A stretch of DNA of 64,000 nucleotides from Limanda limanda (Eukaryota; Chordata; Actinopteri; Pleuronectiformes; Pleuronectidae), in the NCBI RefSeq assembly GCF_963576545.1, contig NC_083648.1, positions 15,398,936-15,462,935 of the forward strand, read 5' to 3'. Below, piece by piece: positions 1 through 18,109 of this stretch. The notes beneath the pieces were generated by a model. The model had not been told where the DNA came from. It saw nothing but the letters and a program-made list of their open reading frames with translations, and did not search any database. The translations under genes were made by a program, and so were the position numbers. Every line of letters starts with the position of its first letter. Positions within the stretch are counted from its first letter, which is position 1.

Positions 1-2529
1 TTGCTGTGAATTTGCATCATTGTCCCCAAGCATCACAGAGCAGCCACCATAACTGTTGTTAAGTTAGAGCTGATTTCTTATATTGATTTCAGAAACTTGT
101 GTAAACTCGTAAACAATGTTGTGTTTAAAAATGTATCAGAAGAGAAAGCAGCAATAAACATACGGTTGAGACATTCAAGTCCAACATGGCACATCCTGGA
201 ACAGCAAGTACTATTTCCAGAAAATACACACCTAAAGTCTGTTATCTCACTGTGAATCATAAATGATAAAACCGATATTATCATCTATGTGGCTGCCACT
301 GCCTGAAGCCCACAGACGAGGCTACAGGTAAATCGTACAGGCTGTGAATCTGTCGCACTGCAGACTCTGCACAGGACACACGCTCAGCAATAGGACAAGT
401 GATCAATGATCTGACTTGATGGACTGAGAGTCTGATGGTCTCTGGGTCGATGACCAAAGACAGGTGCGGTACCTGGTATGTAGGCCATCCCAGGCCATGT
501 TTAACCCTGTGTGAGGGGGAAACAGATGAAAATGAGCTTTTAAGCTGCAGCTAGTGAAACAGCATTCTCTTGAGCTACCTCATTTATCCCCCCCTCATCC
601 TCTCCTAAGCTCGGGATCCAGACAGCCGCTGGGTGGCTGAGTTTGTTACCGTAGGAGTCATTTGGGACAATGACCCAGATGCCCGGTCCTCTGTCGGTAA
701 TGCCCCTCCCGTTAGAGACCTGAAATATGTTCATCTCCGAGAAGCCGAGCCCGTCACTGTCTTGGCTCCCAGGAATGTTCTGACTAAGAGCCCTGTGGTC
801 TGCGGTGGCACGATAACAATAACACCTCCTCCCTGCTGAGCTCTTATCTCCTCTCATGGTGAAAAAAAAAACATCGGGCGTTGGATTGGTAAATGACAGA
901 TAACGTTTCTTTTTTTCCTGTAATTGCACTGTCACACCTGTTTTGTCTCTACGTGGTGGTAGAGGCTGTTGGATTTCAGTTTCCATGGTTTCTTCTGTTT
1001 TAATCTTTATTATATAATGTTATTGGTGGCTGGTTGCTGTGAGAAATGAACACACAGACGCACACGCTCACAGTTTGTGTCAGTAAATGTTGCTAACCAC
1101 CCCCACATCCTTGTCCTTCCTCGAAGAGAGCAGCCTGAGGACAAACAACAGCTCCTCTCACATCGTCTTCCTCTCGCTCATACTCATCACACCCTCTCTC
1201 TCTCTTTTCCATCACCCTCTCGCCCCTTCTCTCTATACCTTCGATGCCCTTCTCTCAGGTTTATTGTCACCGTTCTCTCTCTCTCCCTCCTTCCTTGCCC
1301 CGATTCTCTCTCAATCCACTTCATCCCTCTCCAGTAAGAGGCGTATAGATTTTTGCATTTTGGCCTCTCCTGTCATATCTCCATATCTCTTAATTCTCGC
1401 ACACACTCCATCGCTCTCAGGCTTGTTAACATTTTCACACACACACACACACACACTGTTTCCCCCTCCCTCTCTATCATTTTGTTATCACCAGCTATCT
1501 CTGTCACACACTCTGTCTTTCCCTTCCAGATATCATTATTCTTAATGCCTTTCTTCTGCCCTTCTATTCTATCAATCTCCTCAGGATGGGAAATATACAG
1601 CATCTCTATATATACCCCCTTAAAAAACACATATGTCTCTCTCCCAAGATTTGACACTGCTTTTCATTTCCTCTCCTCTCACCTCTTTTACTTAAATGTC
1701 ACGAAGCACTGAGGAAACATAGGCCTGTTTGAGGCTTCGGGCTGTTTGTACATAGACTCACGATTTGTTCGAGAGTTTTTTGCTTTGGATAAAATCGACA
1801 GTACAAGACAAGTTAATGATTCCATCCTCAAACAAAGTCAACACTTCTTGTTGGTATGAGCATCCTGACTTGAAGCTGCTCTTATCAATAAGTTTATATT
1901 AACAACAGAGAGAATTAAAATTGTAATTTGGTATTCCACACATCGCTGGACTCAGCAGTTTCCCTTAAAACCACCAAGTTTTCAACTGTCTCCAACCTGA
2001 ACGACTGTAGTTAATTTGTCCTCACCCTCTCAAAGAACCCACCTGAAATAGCTCTCCTACTGTGGAGTTGTGCTGGACCTTTGTCATCACGGTTGGTTAC
2101 GAAAATTAATGATAAGTAAATGAATTACTAAGCTTATTGAATGTTATGCTTTGGTTAGAATAGCAGCAGCTTTATGAGGTTTAGGTGAAGCTTTATTAAG
2201 GATTAATGAAGGACCTCTGTCATCATGGTTACAATGATAAACACATGCTTTGTCTTTTGTTTTTCATCACCTCAGCCACTTCTGTGTCCAACATTGCTGT
2301 AATGTTTTATTCCCTGCATCAAATTCTGCAGCAGTGGGCGGCTGGTTTCTCAAAATGTTTGGTAAGAGTCCAAAAACGAGCTCAAACCAAATCAGCATTC
2401 ATCGGTTGGCGAGAAACACAAGTCCCAATGAGAGATGACGCTGCTCTGTCAGTTGCATGAGTAAATAAAAAAACTGTAAACATGTTATGTAAGTGTTTTA
2501 ATCCATTGTGAGAATTTGATGTCACCATG
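1..2529. other. Gene-free flank
   Basis: I see no supportable gene here. The longest open frames (540-986 minus and 1077-1712 plus) have no recognisable domain; the plus-strand ones run through a C/T-rich low-complexity stretch (about 1180-1340) and a short (AC)n tract (about 1438-1457). The rest is AT-rich unique-looking DNA. Confidence 0.6.
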
Positions 2530-2620
2530 TACACTCCCAGTCAAATGTTTTTGGACACCTCCATGTTTTCAGTTTATTTTGAAATTACAGCAATTTAAGT
2601 CCAGTAAATAAGGTATAAAA
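2530..2620 (+). mobile_element. Tc1/mariner-like transposon end fragment
   Basis: After a TA dinucleotide the sequence begins CACTCCCAGTCAAATG and continues into a TTTTTGGACACC block. This matches the general form of teleost Tc1-like terminal repeats (CACT-CC-GTCAAA-GTTTTGGACACC). The following bases, with a GAAATT-CAG-AATT-AAGTCCAGT-AATAA pattern, also fit the sub-terminal part of one such family as I remember it. No transposase frame and no matching opposite terminus were found nearby, so this is a degenerate or truncated copy. The right boundary is uncertain and could reach about 2830. Confidence 0.5.
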
Positions 2621-7321
<4,701 letters not shown>

Positions 7322-7528
7322 CCCTCTCTCTGTGGGGGAGGTGATTAAACAGAACAAACCCACTGGAACAGGACAAGAGTGGGATTTCCAAAGCGTAATT
7401 TTTGGAATTGAAATCCACCTTTTGTGTATCAGGAACAGTTTGCTGCTATACGTATGGTTCTTAGAGCAGCTGGAAAATTATTCACTAGACCCAACAGATG
7501 ATGCATAGAACCGAAATGTTAGCATCCA

Positions 7529-7562
7529 ATCACTGCCTGCTCATATGAGAGCAGGCAGTGAT
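7529..7562. other. Perfect 14-bp inverted repeat followed by T6
   Basis: The arms ATCACTGCCTGCTC (7529-7542) and GAGCAGGCAGTGAT (7549-7562) are exact reverse complements separated by 6 nt (ATATGA). A run of six T follows within 3 nt. The whole is too short for a microRNA precursor, and the flanking sequence does not extend the stem. No function is assigned. Confidence 0.8.
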
Positions 7563-8179
7563 AGTTTTTTAATGTTTGATGTTCTGAATTGTAGTAGTTC
7601 CTCGGTCGATGTTAAAAAGCAGGAATCATTAGAGGACTGTTGATTTTCAAAACATCAAACAAACTAACTCTTTATCTTAATCATCCCTCCAAAGACATTT
7701 TTGTGGAAGAGCATTTTCTCAAATTGTATTCAGTGTCTCTTGTCTCTCTGGTTCCCGCTGTGCAATGTGAGTCAGAGCCAAGTGTCCAACATCTTTAAAA
7801 TCTTTAAAAGGCACTGAAGGTTTGACATTCAACAAATTATTTATAATTAATCATTTTAATCATTTGTATTGAATTTTCGTAAAAACAAATGCTTACAGAT
7901 CTGTCCTTTTCTTGCATTTGTCCTGTTAATTTCAATTTGCTGTAAAAATACATTATTGTTATTGATATTATGATTGATATTATGATTATGATTGTGATTA
8001 TTATCATCATATTATCACGGTAACTACAACCACGATCAGTAGTAACAGTAATAGTAATGGTATTTTTATCAGTATTATTAATCAAAGGCTGAAAATGCAG
8101 AAACGCCCCCCCGGTTTCTCCATCGTCTAATCTCTGCTCTCTCTCATCCTTTTCGTTTTTTCACCCTGTCTCGATGTTT
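7563..8179. other. Gene-free, AT-rich
   Basis: No gene seen. The segment at about 7940-8080 is a low-complexity mix of ATT/GATT/TATT-type trinucleotides; its minus-strand frame, rich in Ile and Thr, is a product of that composition. Confidence 0.55.
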
Positions 8180-8920
<741 letters not shown>

Positions 8921-10484
8921 GTATGTGCACGCACACTCTCACACAGAGACATGTTAAGGCTACATTCTGTCCTCGGTGGTCGCTGTGTTTTCAGCATCGC
9001 AGCTCAGACACACTTGAAACACAACAGTGCATGTTTTGCAGATCTTGTGCGTTGATGACTACCCACCCTGACAAGTCTCCCTACTTGCCCTCAGATACTT
9101 GCAGCGAGGGAGAGAGGACACAGAACACAGAGAGATAATGTGCGTGTTTCTATGTGTCATGCTTTCTACGTCTTGTAATAACATTATTTTGCAACCACTA
9201 GAGGCATTTCACACGGGCTCTCATGAGCTGTCACTGAGACGATGCATGTAAATAAATGGTGGAACATAAATCTCACTTTGAATCTCATTACATTAACTTT
9301 CGTACATATTTGTCCTGCACACAGCCGCCAGTCGTAAATTGTGCACAGTCAAAATGTGATTGGCTAACTTGTGTGGCTGCTCTGGGAGACAAAACAAAGC
9401 TGTAGTCCAGACTTGTTTGTGCGCTCCGGACTGAGACATGTATAGCTCTGCTTCCCCGTGCTACACTGCAGGATGCAGGAGCCGTGGTAACATGACAAGT
9501 GTGGCCATGTGTTATGTCACGTTGTGGCAGAGTGCATATGGCTTATGACAGCAGGTTTTGCATAAGGTGCATCAACCAGCCGCCCCTCTTTCTCTCCATC
9601 TAACACCCCAGTCTCTCCTCCTTTTCCTCTTGTTTCCACCATCTTCCTTCTTTCTCCATTTCCAATTATGGGCTGTCACCCCCTTTCGCTTTCCTCCTGA
9701 TCTTATCTGCAGTTTCATTCTATTGCTAGGCAATTGCCTTTACCTGACTCTGCCCCTCCGGACAGCATGGCTGACTGGTTTCCTGTCTTCCCCTTCAACA
9801 ATCAAAGTGAGGGATGGTTGCTGATTTCATGACCGCTTTCCTACGGTTGAGCGACACCTGTGACCCCAGCGACGACCTAAACGCAGCAGCAACATCACGT
9901 TAGCGCTGCTCCGACAGATCCGGAACAGACATCTGAATATGAAGCTCACGGTAGCTGCGGGGGCTTTTCAGTGTACAAAAGAACTTTGCCTCTATAATCA
10001 GGAAATCAGCTCATTATTTCCTGGGCCTCATTAACTTGTTTGGGTTCCTAACTTCATTCCTGTTTGCCGTCTTCCTGAAAACAAAACAAATCCAAAAAAA
10101 GACCCAGACAGAGCTGGCGGGCAGATTGCTCCCAGCATATGGGCGAACTTGCTGTTGGCGTCTGAGAGTGGAGAGAGATGCCAGAGAGCTACAACTCCCC
10201 GAATCACCACCTCCCGCTGACTTCACTCCCTCATACATTCAAAACCTCGGCTTTCCACCTTTCTCGGTCCTTACATTCCTGAAACCTAATAATCACTTTA
10301 CAGGAACATTAAACCTACATAAAAAACAGTCACACACCCCGATCCCCAGCATAAACCATTCAGCGCAGTAGAGTGACAGCTACCTGAAGCGTAGCATCGC
10401 TGTCCTTTCTGCTGCCAAGCCGCTGTGAAAAGACACACAAGAGAGAGACAAGTCCGAGACTGACAGTGAGACATATAGGGATCA
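8921..10484. other. Gene-free
   Basis: No supportable gene or RNA. A pyrimidine-rich block at about 9585-9670 gives a spurious plus-strand frame. The remainder is unremarkable unique-looking DNA. Confidence 0.5.
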
Positions 10485-10492
10485 CTGAGGAG
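10485..10492. repeat. 8-bp target-site duplication, left (MITE)
   Basis: CTGAGGAG directly before the MITE terminus, repeated exactly at 10660-10667. An 8-bp duplication is the hallmark of hAT-superfamily insertion. Confidence 0.9.
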
Positions 10493-10659
10493 CAGGGCCG
10501 GGTCTAGGCAGGGGCAAGAGGGGGCCTGGCCCCCTCAAATAAATGTTGTGCCCCCTCAAACTAAATCCCAATTTATAATAATAATAATATAATAAAGCAC
10601 AATGCCCCCTCAAGATTTGTGGCTGCCCCCTCATACATGCCTGTCTAGACCCGGCCCTG
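10493..10659. mobile_element. hAT-type MITE, 167 bp, non-autonomous
   Basis: The ends are inverted repeats beginning CAGGGCCGGGTCTAG; the first 20 bases of the two ends agree at 19 positions. The insertion is flanked by perfect 8-bp duplications (CTGAGGAG). The CAGGG start, 8-bp duplication and short length without an open frame identify a non-autonomous hAT-superfamily element. It would have been moved by a transposase supplied in trans; none is encoded here. Internally the motif GCCCCCTCA occurs four times as two pairs either side of an ATAATA-rich centre. The almost identical termini suggest a fairly recent insertion. Confidence 0.9.
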
Positions 10660-10667
10660 CTGAGGAG
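10660..10667. repeat. 8-bp target-site duplication, right (MITE)
   Basis: Exact CTGAGGAG copy immediately after the right terminus of the hAT-type MITE. Confidence 0.9.
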
Positions 10668-11619
10668 AAGGATAAATGGGAGAAGATAAAGAGGACAGTG
10701 GATTGTGATCGTATAGTGAATTATAAAAAGAAGATTGAGGTGATAATGGAAGAATCTGAGGAGTCAAAGGGACAGAATGATAGTGGAGGTTGATAGAGAA
10801 ACGGGAGAATGTGTGTGACAATGTTTCGGCCTCTGCGCTGACAGGTGCTGATTGCTGATGTCTTTTTCCAGTAAGTGGAAACCACAGCGGGGTTGATGGT
10901 GTTCAGGCGCCCCTCAGGAGAGAAGGTGAAGAGAGAGGCAGACACCCGGACTGACACTGGAGGCCGAGGGTTTGATTCACATTTCGAAAAACGATCTGTT
11001 GCATCTTCTGAGAGGAAAAATCTACGGTGGCTCTGAAGTTCAAATCACAACGGTAAATACGAAAACACGAAAAACAAGTAAACAGTGTGACTATCCAATC
11101 AACCATGAGCCTTGTCGGTATAGCAGGTATGTTTCCCATTAGAAGTTAATGCAGATGTTTTGTGATTTGTCGTTGTGTTTTGCACTTCAAGGCCATCGTA
11201 TTAATTCGATTTTGCAGTTTCTTATTTTTCATAGCTTGGCAGTCCCAATTAAAATCTACATAAGCTGAGACCCATGAGCACACAACCTTTTACGCTATTT
11301 TAACCTGAAAGGATGATCATCACATTGTTTGTGTGTCTCGTCTTGTTTTCAACAAAAAAAAACCACTTGCTGAATGTTATTACATCTGATGGCAGCGATG
11401 GTACAAAGCAATGCTAAAACCCCACAGGTTGTATGAAAGCTCCTACGACACGCAGGGTTAAGTGTTTCCAGGGAGAATAATGTGAGTTTGTTATGTTTCT
11501 GCTGGAGGAGACGTGTGCAGGGAGAAAAGGAGCCATGATTGGCTGCATAGAGATGATTAGTGAGGTGACAGGGGCTGCGTAGTCATGTTGAAGGAGCTTT
11601 TGATCTTAGCGGGTTCACG

Positions 11620-11681
<62 letters not shown>

Positions 11682-14369
11682 TGTGTGAGGATGATGGCTG
11701 ACCTTGAGAAATTGCTCCAAGGGCCTTAAGGATGTCCTGCTTGGTGGATTGCTGCTATTAGATTGCTGGATGGTGATTGAGGTGCCTGCACGGACAAGGG
11801 CAAAGACACACATGTTCAACACCCACGGGCGACCCACACATGAATAATACACACACACACACATTCAAAGTGAAACAGCAGTCTTTATTAAAGTGTGAAA
11901 TTACACCACAGAGCTTTGTGGTTGCATCAGAGGTTGTTCACCAAACTGAATTTAATGGTCTCGCTTCCAGTATCATTCAACTGCACAATTGTACCAGTGT
12001 ATGTGAGTGTACACACGGGCAGAAGTTATTATGACACACACAAACACACACCTGTAAAATACAGGGTATGAACCTACAGTTTTTCTTATAATGAACAAGC
12101 GTTCTTCTACCTCAGGGCAAATAAGCAGCAGGTGTGAGCTCTGACTCCTCCACAGCCTCATCCTCCTTCACCACTCTGTAACGACCCCCTGACCTTCTTT
12201 CGCAGCCGTCTCTTCCTCTTGCTATTTCCTCTCTTCTACACCTCCTCCCTCACCATTTTTGCTGTTTTCCTCATTCTGCCCTTTCGCTTTCCATTCCGCT
12301 AACTTTAATTTACTCTCCTGGCTGCATTTTCTCAGACGGGACCCCGGGGCCGCGGCTCTGTTGTTCATTCCTCTGCTCACGAACCTGATTGCAGTCTGTG
12401 AGTCCGTCTGTCTTCTCCACTTTCCCTCCGTCGACTCTCTCCTTCAGCTGCGTGGCTCTGATTGAGAAGTTTGAAGGTCACCTGGTATCTCTCGCCTCAC
12501 ACTCAAAATGAATTAGCGTTTAGCTTTGCTTCATTACATGGTCCGACACAACCATCCCTGGAGTCATTGCTAATCTCTTTAAAATAAACGAACAAATTGA
12601 ATTTAGAGATGATTCATATTTGCTTGAAATAACAAAAATCTGAGCCGCCGAGTCCTCGAAGGTTCGTCCATCACTTGTCCTTCAATCAGCCAGGTACATA
12701 TTCATTTAAAAGCCAGCTATTATCATTTTATTGACTTTCAGGAGTTTTCTCTTTCAAAACAAAATACATGAATATCTTTAAATAAATTCTTTGACACCAA
12801 TTTCAAAGCCTGCCGGATTCAGAAAGCTGAATGATAAAGTGTCGGAGACAAAAAGCCTTTTACCACAACATCACAGAACTGCAGTAAATGTGACACTCTG
12901 CCAAGAACCATTATTATGAGGCTGCTTCTACAAGGCAGTGTAAAATGAGTCATGTATAAACACTGGCTTATCGTTGGCAAGGAATAATACACAGATTGCT
13001 TCTTGCAAAGGACCCATTAAAGCAAGGAATTTATTGACCTTCAAGTGAAGCCTTGAACGGACACAAGATTCTCTGCTCAGTCAGTAAACGTAATTCCACT
13101 GGTATTCACACAGCAACTGATGATTCAAAAAGAAATCGATCACTACTGTTTGCAATCTTGACAACAATGTGTGGGGCCGTGCTGCTACTCGGGCCAATGA
13201 GGATCAATCGCAGAGTCAGACTTCTGTCGTTTCTCTCAGTCGACTGGTTGGTGTACGTCCTGTTCTCATCAACTTCTGACTCAGAGTTTCCTCAGACTAG
13301 TTCAGTGGCCGTTCTGAACCGGCCTGTTTGGAATGGGCCGTTTGTTTGGACTGTGGTGATGCTGGTGGCAGCTTTCTTTCTTAAACTCTAACAGTGAGTG
13401 ACCTGCAGTAATTGAGCCACAGCAAGTGAAGACCGGCTGCAGGACTCAGTCCACAGATCCCTGAAGCTGCCCCATGGCACAAAATCCAACGCTCCACTTC
13501 TTTGAGCCCTTCAACAATGCACATGCAAAGTGTGAGCAGGTTTGTTGAATGATGTCCAAAATATGCAAGCCACAGACAGACAGAGATTTTTGGGACTATT
13601 AGACAAATAATGACATTGCTGTGTCTTTTGGGATTTTCCTTGCCTTGCTCCATCCCTCTAATGAGCTCCTCTAATCTCAGATTTGTGATTTAAAATGATT
13701 TGCTGCTGTGCTCTGTTTTCTCCCAATGAAGAAACAATCAACCGATCGGAATAACTGAAGTGAAATAACTACACAAATACATAGCATTCACTTTTTTCAA
13801 AGTAGGCCAAATCAAGGAACCTCATAAAAAGTCAATGTGATCAAATTATTTCAAATCAAAACTGGTGTCTTTTACTGAGCTTTCAACTGCTTTTCCTTGT
13901 CAGGCTCAGGTGACATATTTGTAAAAGCGAGGGAGATCATACTCGTGGATGATATATGTGTCGAATGACTTTATTGATCCATCTCCGATCATTAACTGAC
14001 TCCCGGTCAATGACTTTGACCCCTGCCCAGTCGATGATGTGACCACATGATCTGGCTGATGTGTTTGATGGACCTGAAAAAAGCCAGTAAATGGTGATTG
14101 CGTTGGAATTATTTTAACCCACACAATATTTCTGTGGTTGTATTTCAATGAGAGACTACTATAACAAGAAGCTTTTCACTTCCCACCTCAGGATGTGAGA
14201 AACCTATTGGAATTTTAAATCAACTAGATTTTAATTATTATCTGAAAATATTCTTAGTACTATGGTCCTTGTAATTTAGGTTTAGGAACAATAGCCTGGA
14301 TGGAAAAAGTCAATAGAAAAGTGTTACCAACCTGTTTCTCTAATCACCTGTTGCAATAAGCGGAGTCGG
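10668..14369. other. Gene-free, with one microsatellite
   Basis: No gene recognised. It contains the (TG)n tract at 11622-11687. A 112-codon plus-strand frame at 13053-13391 has hydrophobic stretches but no family resemblance and no splice or promoter context. The stretch 12490-12850 is AT-rich, non-repetitive sequence that could be conserved non-coding DNA, but that cannot be tested from one genome. Confidence 0.5.
11622..11687. repeat. (TG)n microsatellite
   Basis: About 33 TG units with one TA interruption near the right end. Confidence 0.97.
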
Positions 14370-14552
14370 TTTTGTCTGTGTGTGTGTGTGTGTGTGTGTG
14401 TGCTGGACCTCTCTAACCTGCCCTGCTTGAATTAAGGGATCATATTTTGTAGACTTCATCAAATGTTTATATAGGTCACAAAGTTTGTGGTTCTGCTCAC
14501 CTGTGCTTCATATCCCTCTACAAATGTTAATGCAGGTCAGTGACATTAGCCT

Positions 14553-14606
<54 letters not shown>

Positions 14607-14761
14607 GTGTATCTGCTACTGTTAATTAAATGTTAATACAGGTTAAATAGTATCACCTCACATTTTAATAATGTAACACTGTAACTCAGTTTATGACCAC
14701 ATGCTGGTTCATGAGCTCAGCTTTCTTCTCTCTTTTCACTCTTCCTGCTCTCTCTTTGTAT

Positions 14762-14830
<69 letters not shown>

Positions 14831-14953
14831 CAGACATGTTTTAAAACCAATATGGAAACTTACTGTAGAGTGAAATTTAGATGTACAGTATACTCTCAAA
14901 CTTGCTGATAGGCATATTAGGCACTGGACAGATAGCATGTGAATTTGAGTGTG

Positions 14954-14990
<37 letters not shown>

Positions 14991-15116
14991 CAGACAGGTT
15001 TTAAAACCAATATGGAAACCTACTGTAGAGTGAAATTTAGATGTACAGTATACTCTCAAACTTGCTGATAGGCATATTAGGCACTGGTCAGATAGCATGT
15101 GAATTTGAGTGTGAGC

Positions 15117-15148
<32 letters not shown>

Positions 15149-15276
15149 GCGTGTGTATGATATGTGTGTGTGTGTATGTGTGAATGCCATCTGTAGAGCA
15201 GACCTTTGGGGCAGGGGGTACGTTATTCATTAACTCTAACCACATGACTTCTAGCCAAGAGCACAATCGAAGTGTC

Positions 15277-15316
<40 letters not shown>

Positions 15317-15360
15317 TGTGTGAGTGTGTGTGCTTGTGTGTGTTTGTGTGTGGTTCAATC
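14370..15360. repeat. Compound (TG)n cluster
   Basis: Six or more separate TG tracts lie within 1 kb (about 14377-14402, 14553-14612, 14764-14829, 14955-14989, 15115-15175, 15279-15350). Between some of them is a tandemly duplicated non-repetitive unit, listed separately. The His-Thr-rich frames reported here on the minus strand are microsatellite artefacts. Confidence 0.95.
14831..15150. repeat. Tandem duplication of a 160-bp unit
   Basis: The segment starting CAGACATGTTTTAAAACC at 14831 recurs at 14991 with the same order. Each copy is about 115 bp of unique sequence followed by GTGAGCGTGTG and a TG tract. The two unique parts differ at about three positions. The period is 160 bp. It probably arose by unequal exchange or replication slippage between the flanking TG tracts. 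Confidence 0.9.
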
Positions 15361-16475
15361 TCACTTGTACTCTTCACTTTCCTCTTCTCACTTCTCTTCC
15401 TCCCTGTCACTCTCCCTCACTCTTTCATGTGTGATTCCTCGTATGTGAACGGCGTTCTGATCAGTGAGGCCTCTGACTTAATGAATGCTGTAATGCTGTA
15501 TTGCTATTGATTTCTCCTCTGATCCCTCAGTTTGTTCTGGCACAATACAAACCACGCTTTCCTGCGATGTTGAGAGGAGGGCTCGGCTGATCGCTGTGAT
15601 GGAGTGTTGTGCCCCGGTCCTGCAAATTGGATTTTAATGTTCAAGTAGCATTTCTTGAACACTGCTGACTGCTGCAGAAATTAAATTGTGATACCTTCTA
15701 TAAAAGACTAAGGCTACATCCATACTACTACTTTCCTCTGAAAGGGCGTGATTTAATTGTATCTTGACAAATCAGTGACGGCCACATCGTGACCATCTGA
15801 TTTAAATGCAGCCCCAGAGTTGTCTAACTAAAACGGAACCAGCAGCATTTCAAAACTTCTCAATGCCCGGCCTTTCCAGGGCAGTGTTGATGCATATAAA
15901 AATGTATTTATGCTAAAAAAAAATACTAAAATGCCTGAAAGGTCCTTTTACACCTGTGTCAAAATGTATTGAATTTGTTTGTTGAAAACAATAAGCACAA
16001 ACGATAACACTACATATCCGACCTTAGGTAGGTGTGTTGAAAATAGAGACATCGAGGATAGAGGATCAACATTCGTAGGCTATGACATGTTTAAGTGCAC
16101 CAGGGAATTAGACAGTGTGTTGTCTAGCAACGCTGGCTCTCAAATGTCAGTCAACTTCCTCCGCAGGAGAATGTCCACCTACCCGCTCGGACGCTGCCTC
16201 CACAGATATGTCATATGTTACTTTTTTTTTAGCGACTCCAAAAAAAAAGGGAAAATGCTGAAAGGTTGTTGCTGCATCAACTCAGTTTATATTTTCTGGC
16301 AAAAAAGATGGCGTTTAATTTCAGTTGGACGTGCAGATGCAAAATGTCTATATTGTAGTTGTGTTTCTATTCCTTGTTAAACATCCTTCATGCTGCTGTG
16401 GGAGTAATTTGTTTGGGAGAATGTAGATGGACAGATTTTCTGTAATGTCCTTCAGCACTGACCCTCTATTCTGCT

Positions 16476-16512
<37 letters not shown>

Positions 16513-17711
16513 CGCTTTGAGGGAGCACAGATTCAGACATTACTTCGGCCTCACTGCCACACAAACAGGCTTGCAGAGGCCTGGGGACTGTTCACCATTG
16601 GTGCGCGTGTATTCACACACACACACATTCACACAGGAACACATGTGCGTCATCTTCCCTGCAGGACTGGGGGCATGTGGGAGTCACTTGGGGATGCTAG
16701 CACATATGTGTCACTTTGTCTTTTATATGTGTCACATACTGTGTAGATGTATACGGCATGTGTTAACGTCCTCGCAGAGCTAAATGCTAGCTGCAGCCCG
16801 AAAACAAAATCACTCTCTGCTTGGCTTCTCCTCTCGTTTCAACAAAACTGTCTCAAATCATGGGCTCCGCTACGCGCTGACCTCTGTGTTTTGCACCAGT
16901 TTTAAATTGGCCCGATATATGTTGCCCTTCAGCGAGGCGGTCCGGTTTTCTTTTTGGCATTTGGAAACAAACCCCAGAGAAGAGAGGCTGCTGCATCCGA
17001 GGAGAACTTCCTGTTTCGCTCATAAGTTCAAACAGAGACAGAAAGGAGGGCAGCAGCAGCATTTGTGCATATTAATGTGAACGTCTCCATCCGCAGAGTT
17101 AAAGAAAGTGATGAACACAGAGAAGTGGTTCATTAGCGCATGCTCTAGCGTGACTGACTGCGTGGAGCCTGCGTGTCCCCTGACTCAGTTTGTTTCTGCA
17201 GCTTGTTAAAGTGACTGTTGTTTGTTTAGAGAGAACAAAAGCCTGTGGCAAGTTGCTTCTCTTCTTCTTTGTGGTCTTGTCTCTTCTTCTGTGGATCACC
17301 TGGTACCTCGTTTCCTGCAAAGCACCGTGCTGGTCCAGTAAGAAGACACCCCAGACGTTTTGAGGATAATAAACACCAGTGTGTTGTACTAGTGTTGGAC
17401 AAGTCTCCCTATGACCTCAAGGAGAGGAGAGTCCTCATTAGTAAAACTGTTTCTCCCATTAAGATGAAACATGCAATACTTCTATTAAAGTATAATGCAG
17501 CCTCACATCCTCTCCTGTCAAGATTTACAGATGTTGTTTGTCTCTTAGTGCTTCTCATCATGACACAACAGCAGATGTTTCCTGTTCCACAGATGATTTA
17601 GTCTCGGGCCATTTCTCCTCTTAATACATCAGGAGAGTCGTTCGACTTGTTTTCAATTGATTTCCACAGAGCAAACCATGTTACACAGGACGTAAGAATC
17701 TTTTAGGTTAA

Positions 17712-17771
17712 CACTAAGGCCGTTTTCAGACATGAACTCCGGAAAACGTCAAAGAATTGGCCGTGGAGTTT
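17712..17771 (+). repeat. Dispersed repeat copy A (about 60 bp core)
   Basis: Begins CACTAAGGCCGTTTTCAGAC and contains AGAATTGG and GGAGTTT at the same spacing as copy B at 27454-27514. The first 24 bases of the two copies differ at two positions. The family is not identified; it is probably one end of an interspersed element. Confidence 0.6.
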
Positions 17772-18030
17772 GTCTTTTGCATTTGTAGAATGCAAAAGAA
17801 AATGTATGCATCTGTTTTATTAACATCTGTCCTGAGAGATCCGATCACAAGTGGACAGCACATCGTTTGTCTCTTCACACCTGGAATTAAAATCAATATG
17901 TCTCCTGTGAGCACTTGAGATTGAATCGCTACTTTGTGTTGGCGAAGACCAATGGATTTTCACCCAGTTTGAGTTTACAGATGTGTCAGATGACAATGTC
18001 TGTGCATGTGTGTAGTCCAGAGTGAGTGAG

Positions 18031-18036
<6 letters not shown>

Positions 18037-18106
<70 letters not shown>
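18037..18106. repeat. (AG)n microsatellite
   Basis: About 35 uninterrupted AG units. Confidence 0.97.

Positions 18107-18109
<3 letters not shown>

Noticed and set aside
540..986. 148-codon minus-strand open frame
   Set aside because: No recognisable domain, no splice or promoter context, and an arbitrary amino-acid composition; most likely a chance frame.
13053..13391. 112-codon plus-strand frame with hydrophobic segments
   Set aside because: Not recognised as any family, isolated in non-coding DNA, with no supporting splice signals; treated as chance.
14831..15350. CRISPR-like array of repeats and spacers
   Set aside because: Eukaryotic context; the regular units are TG microsatellites with a two-copy tandem duplication between them.
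15705..16380. Possible teleost repeat beginning GGCTACATCCATACTACTAC
   Set aside because: A faint match to a remembered fish repeat start; the interior does not follow it well enough to call.
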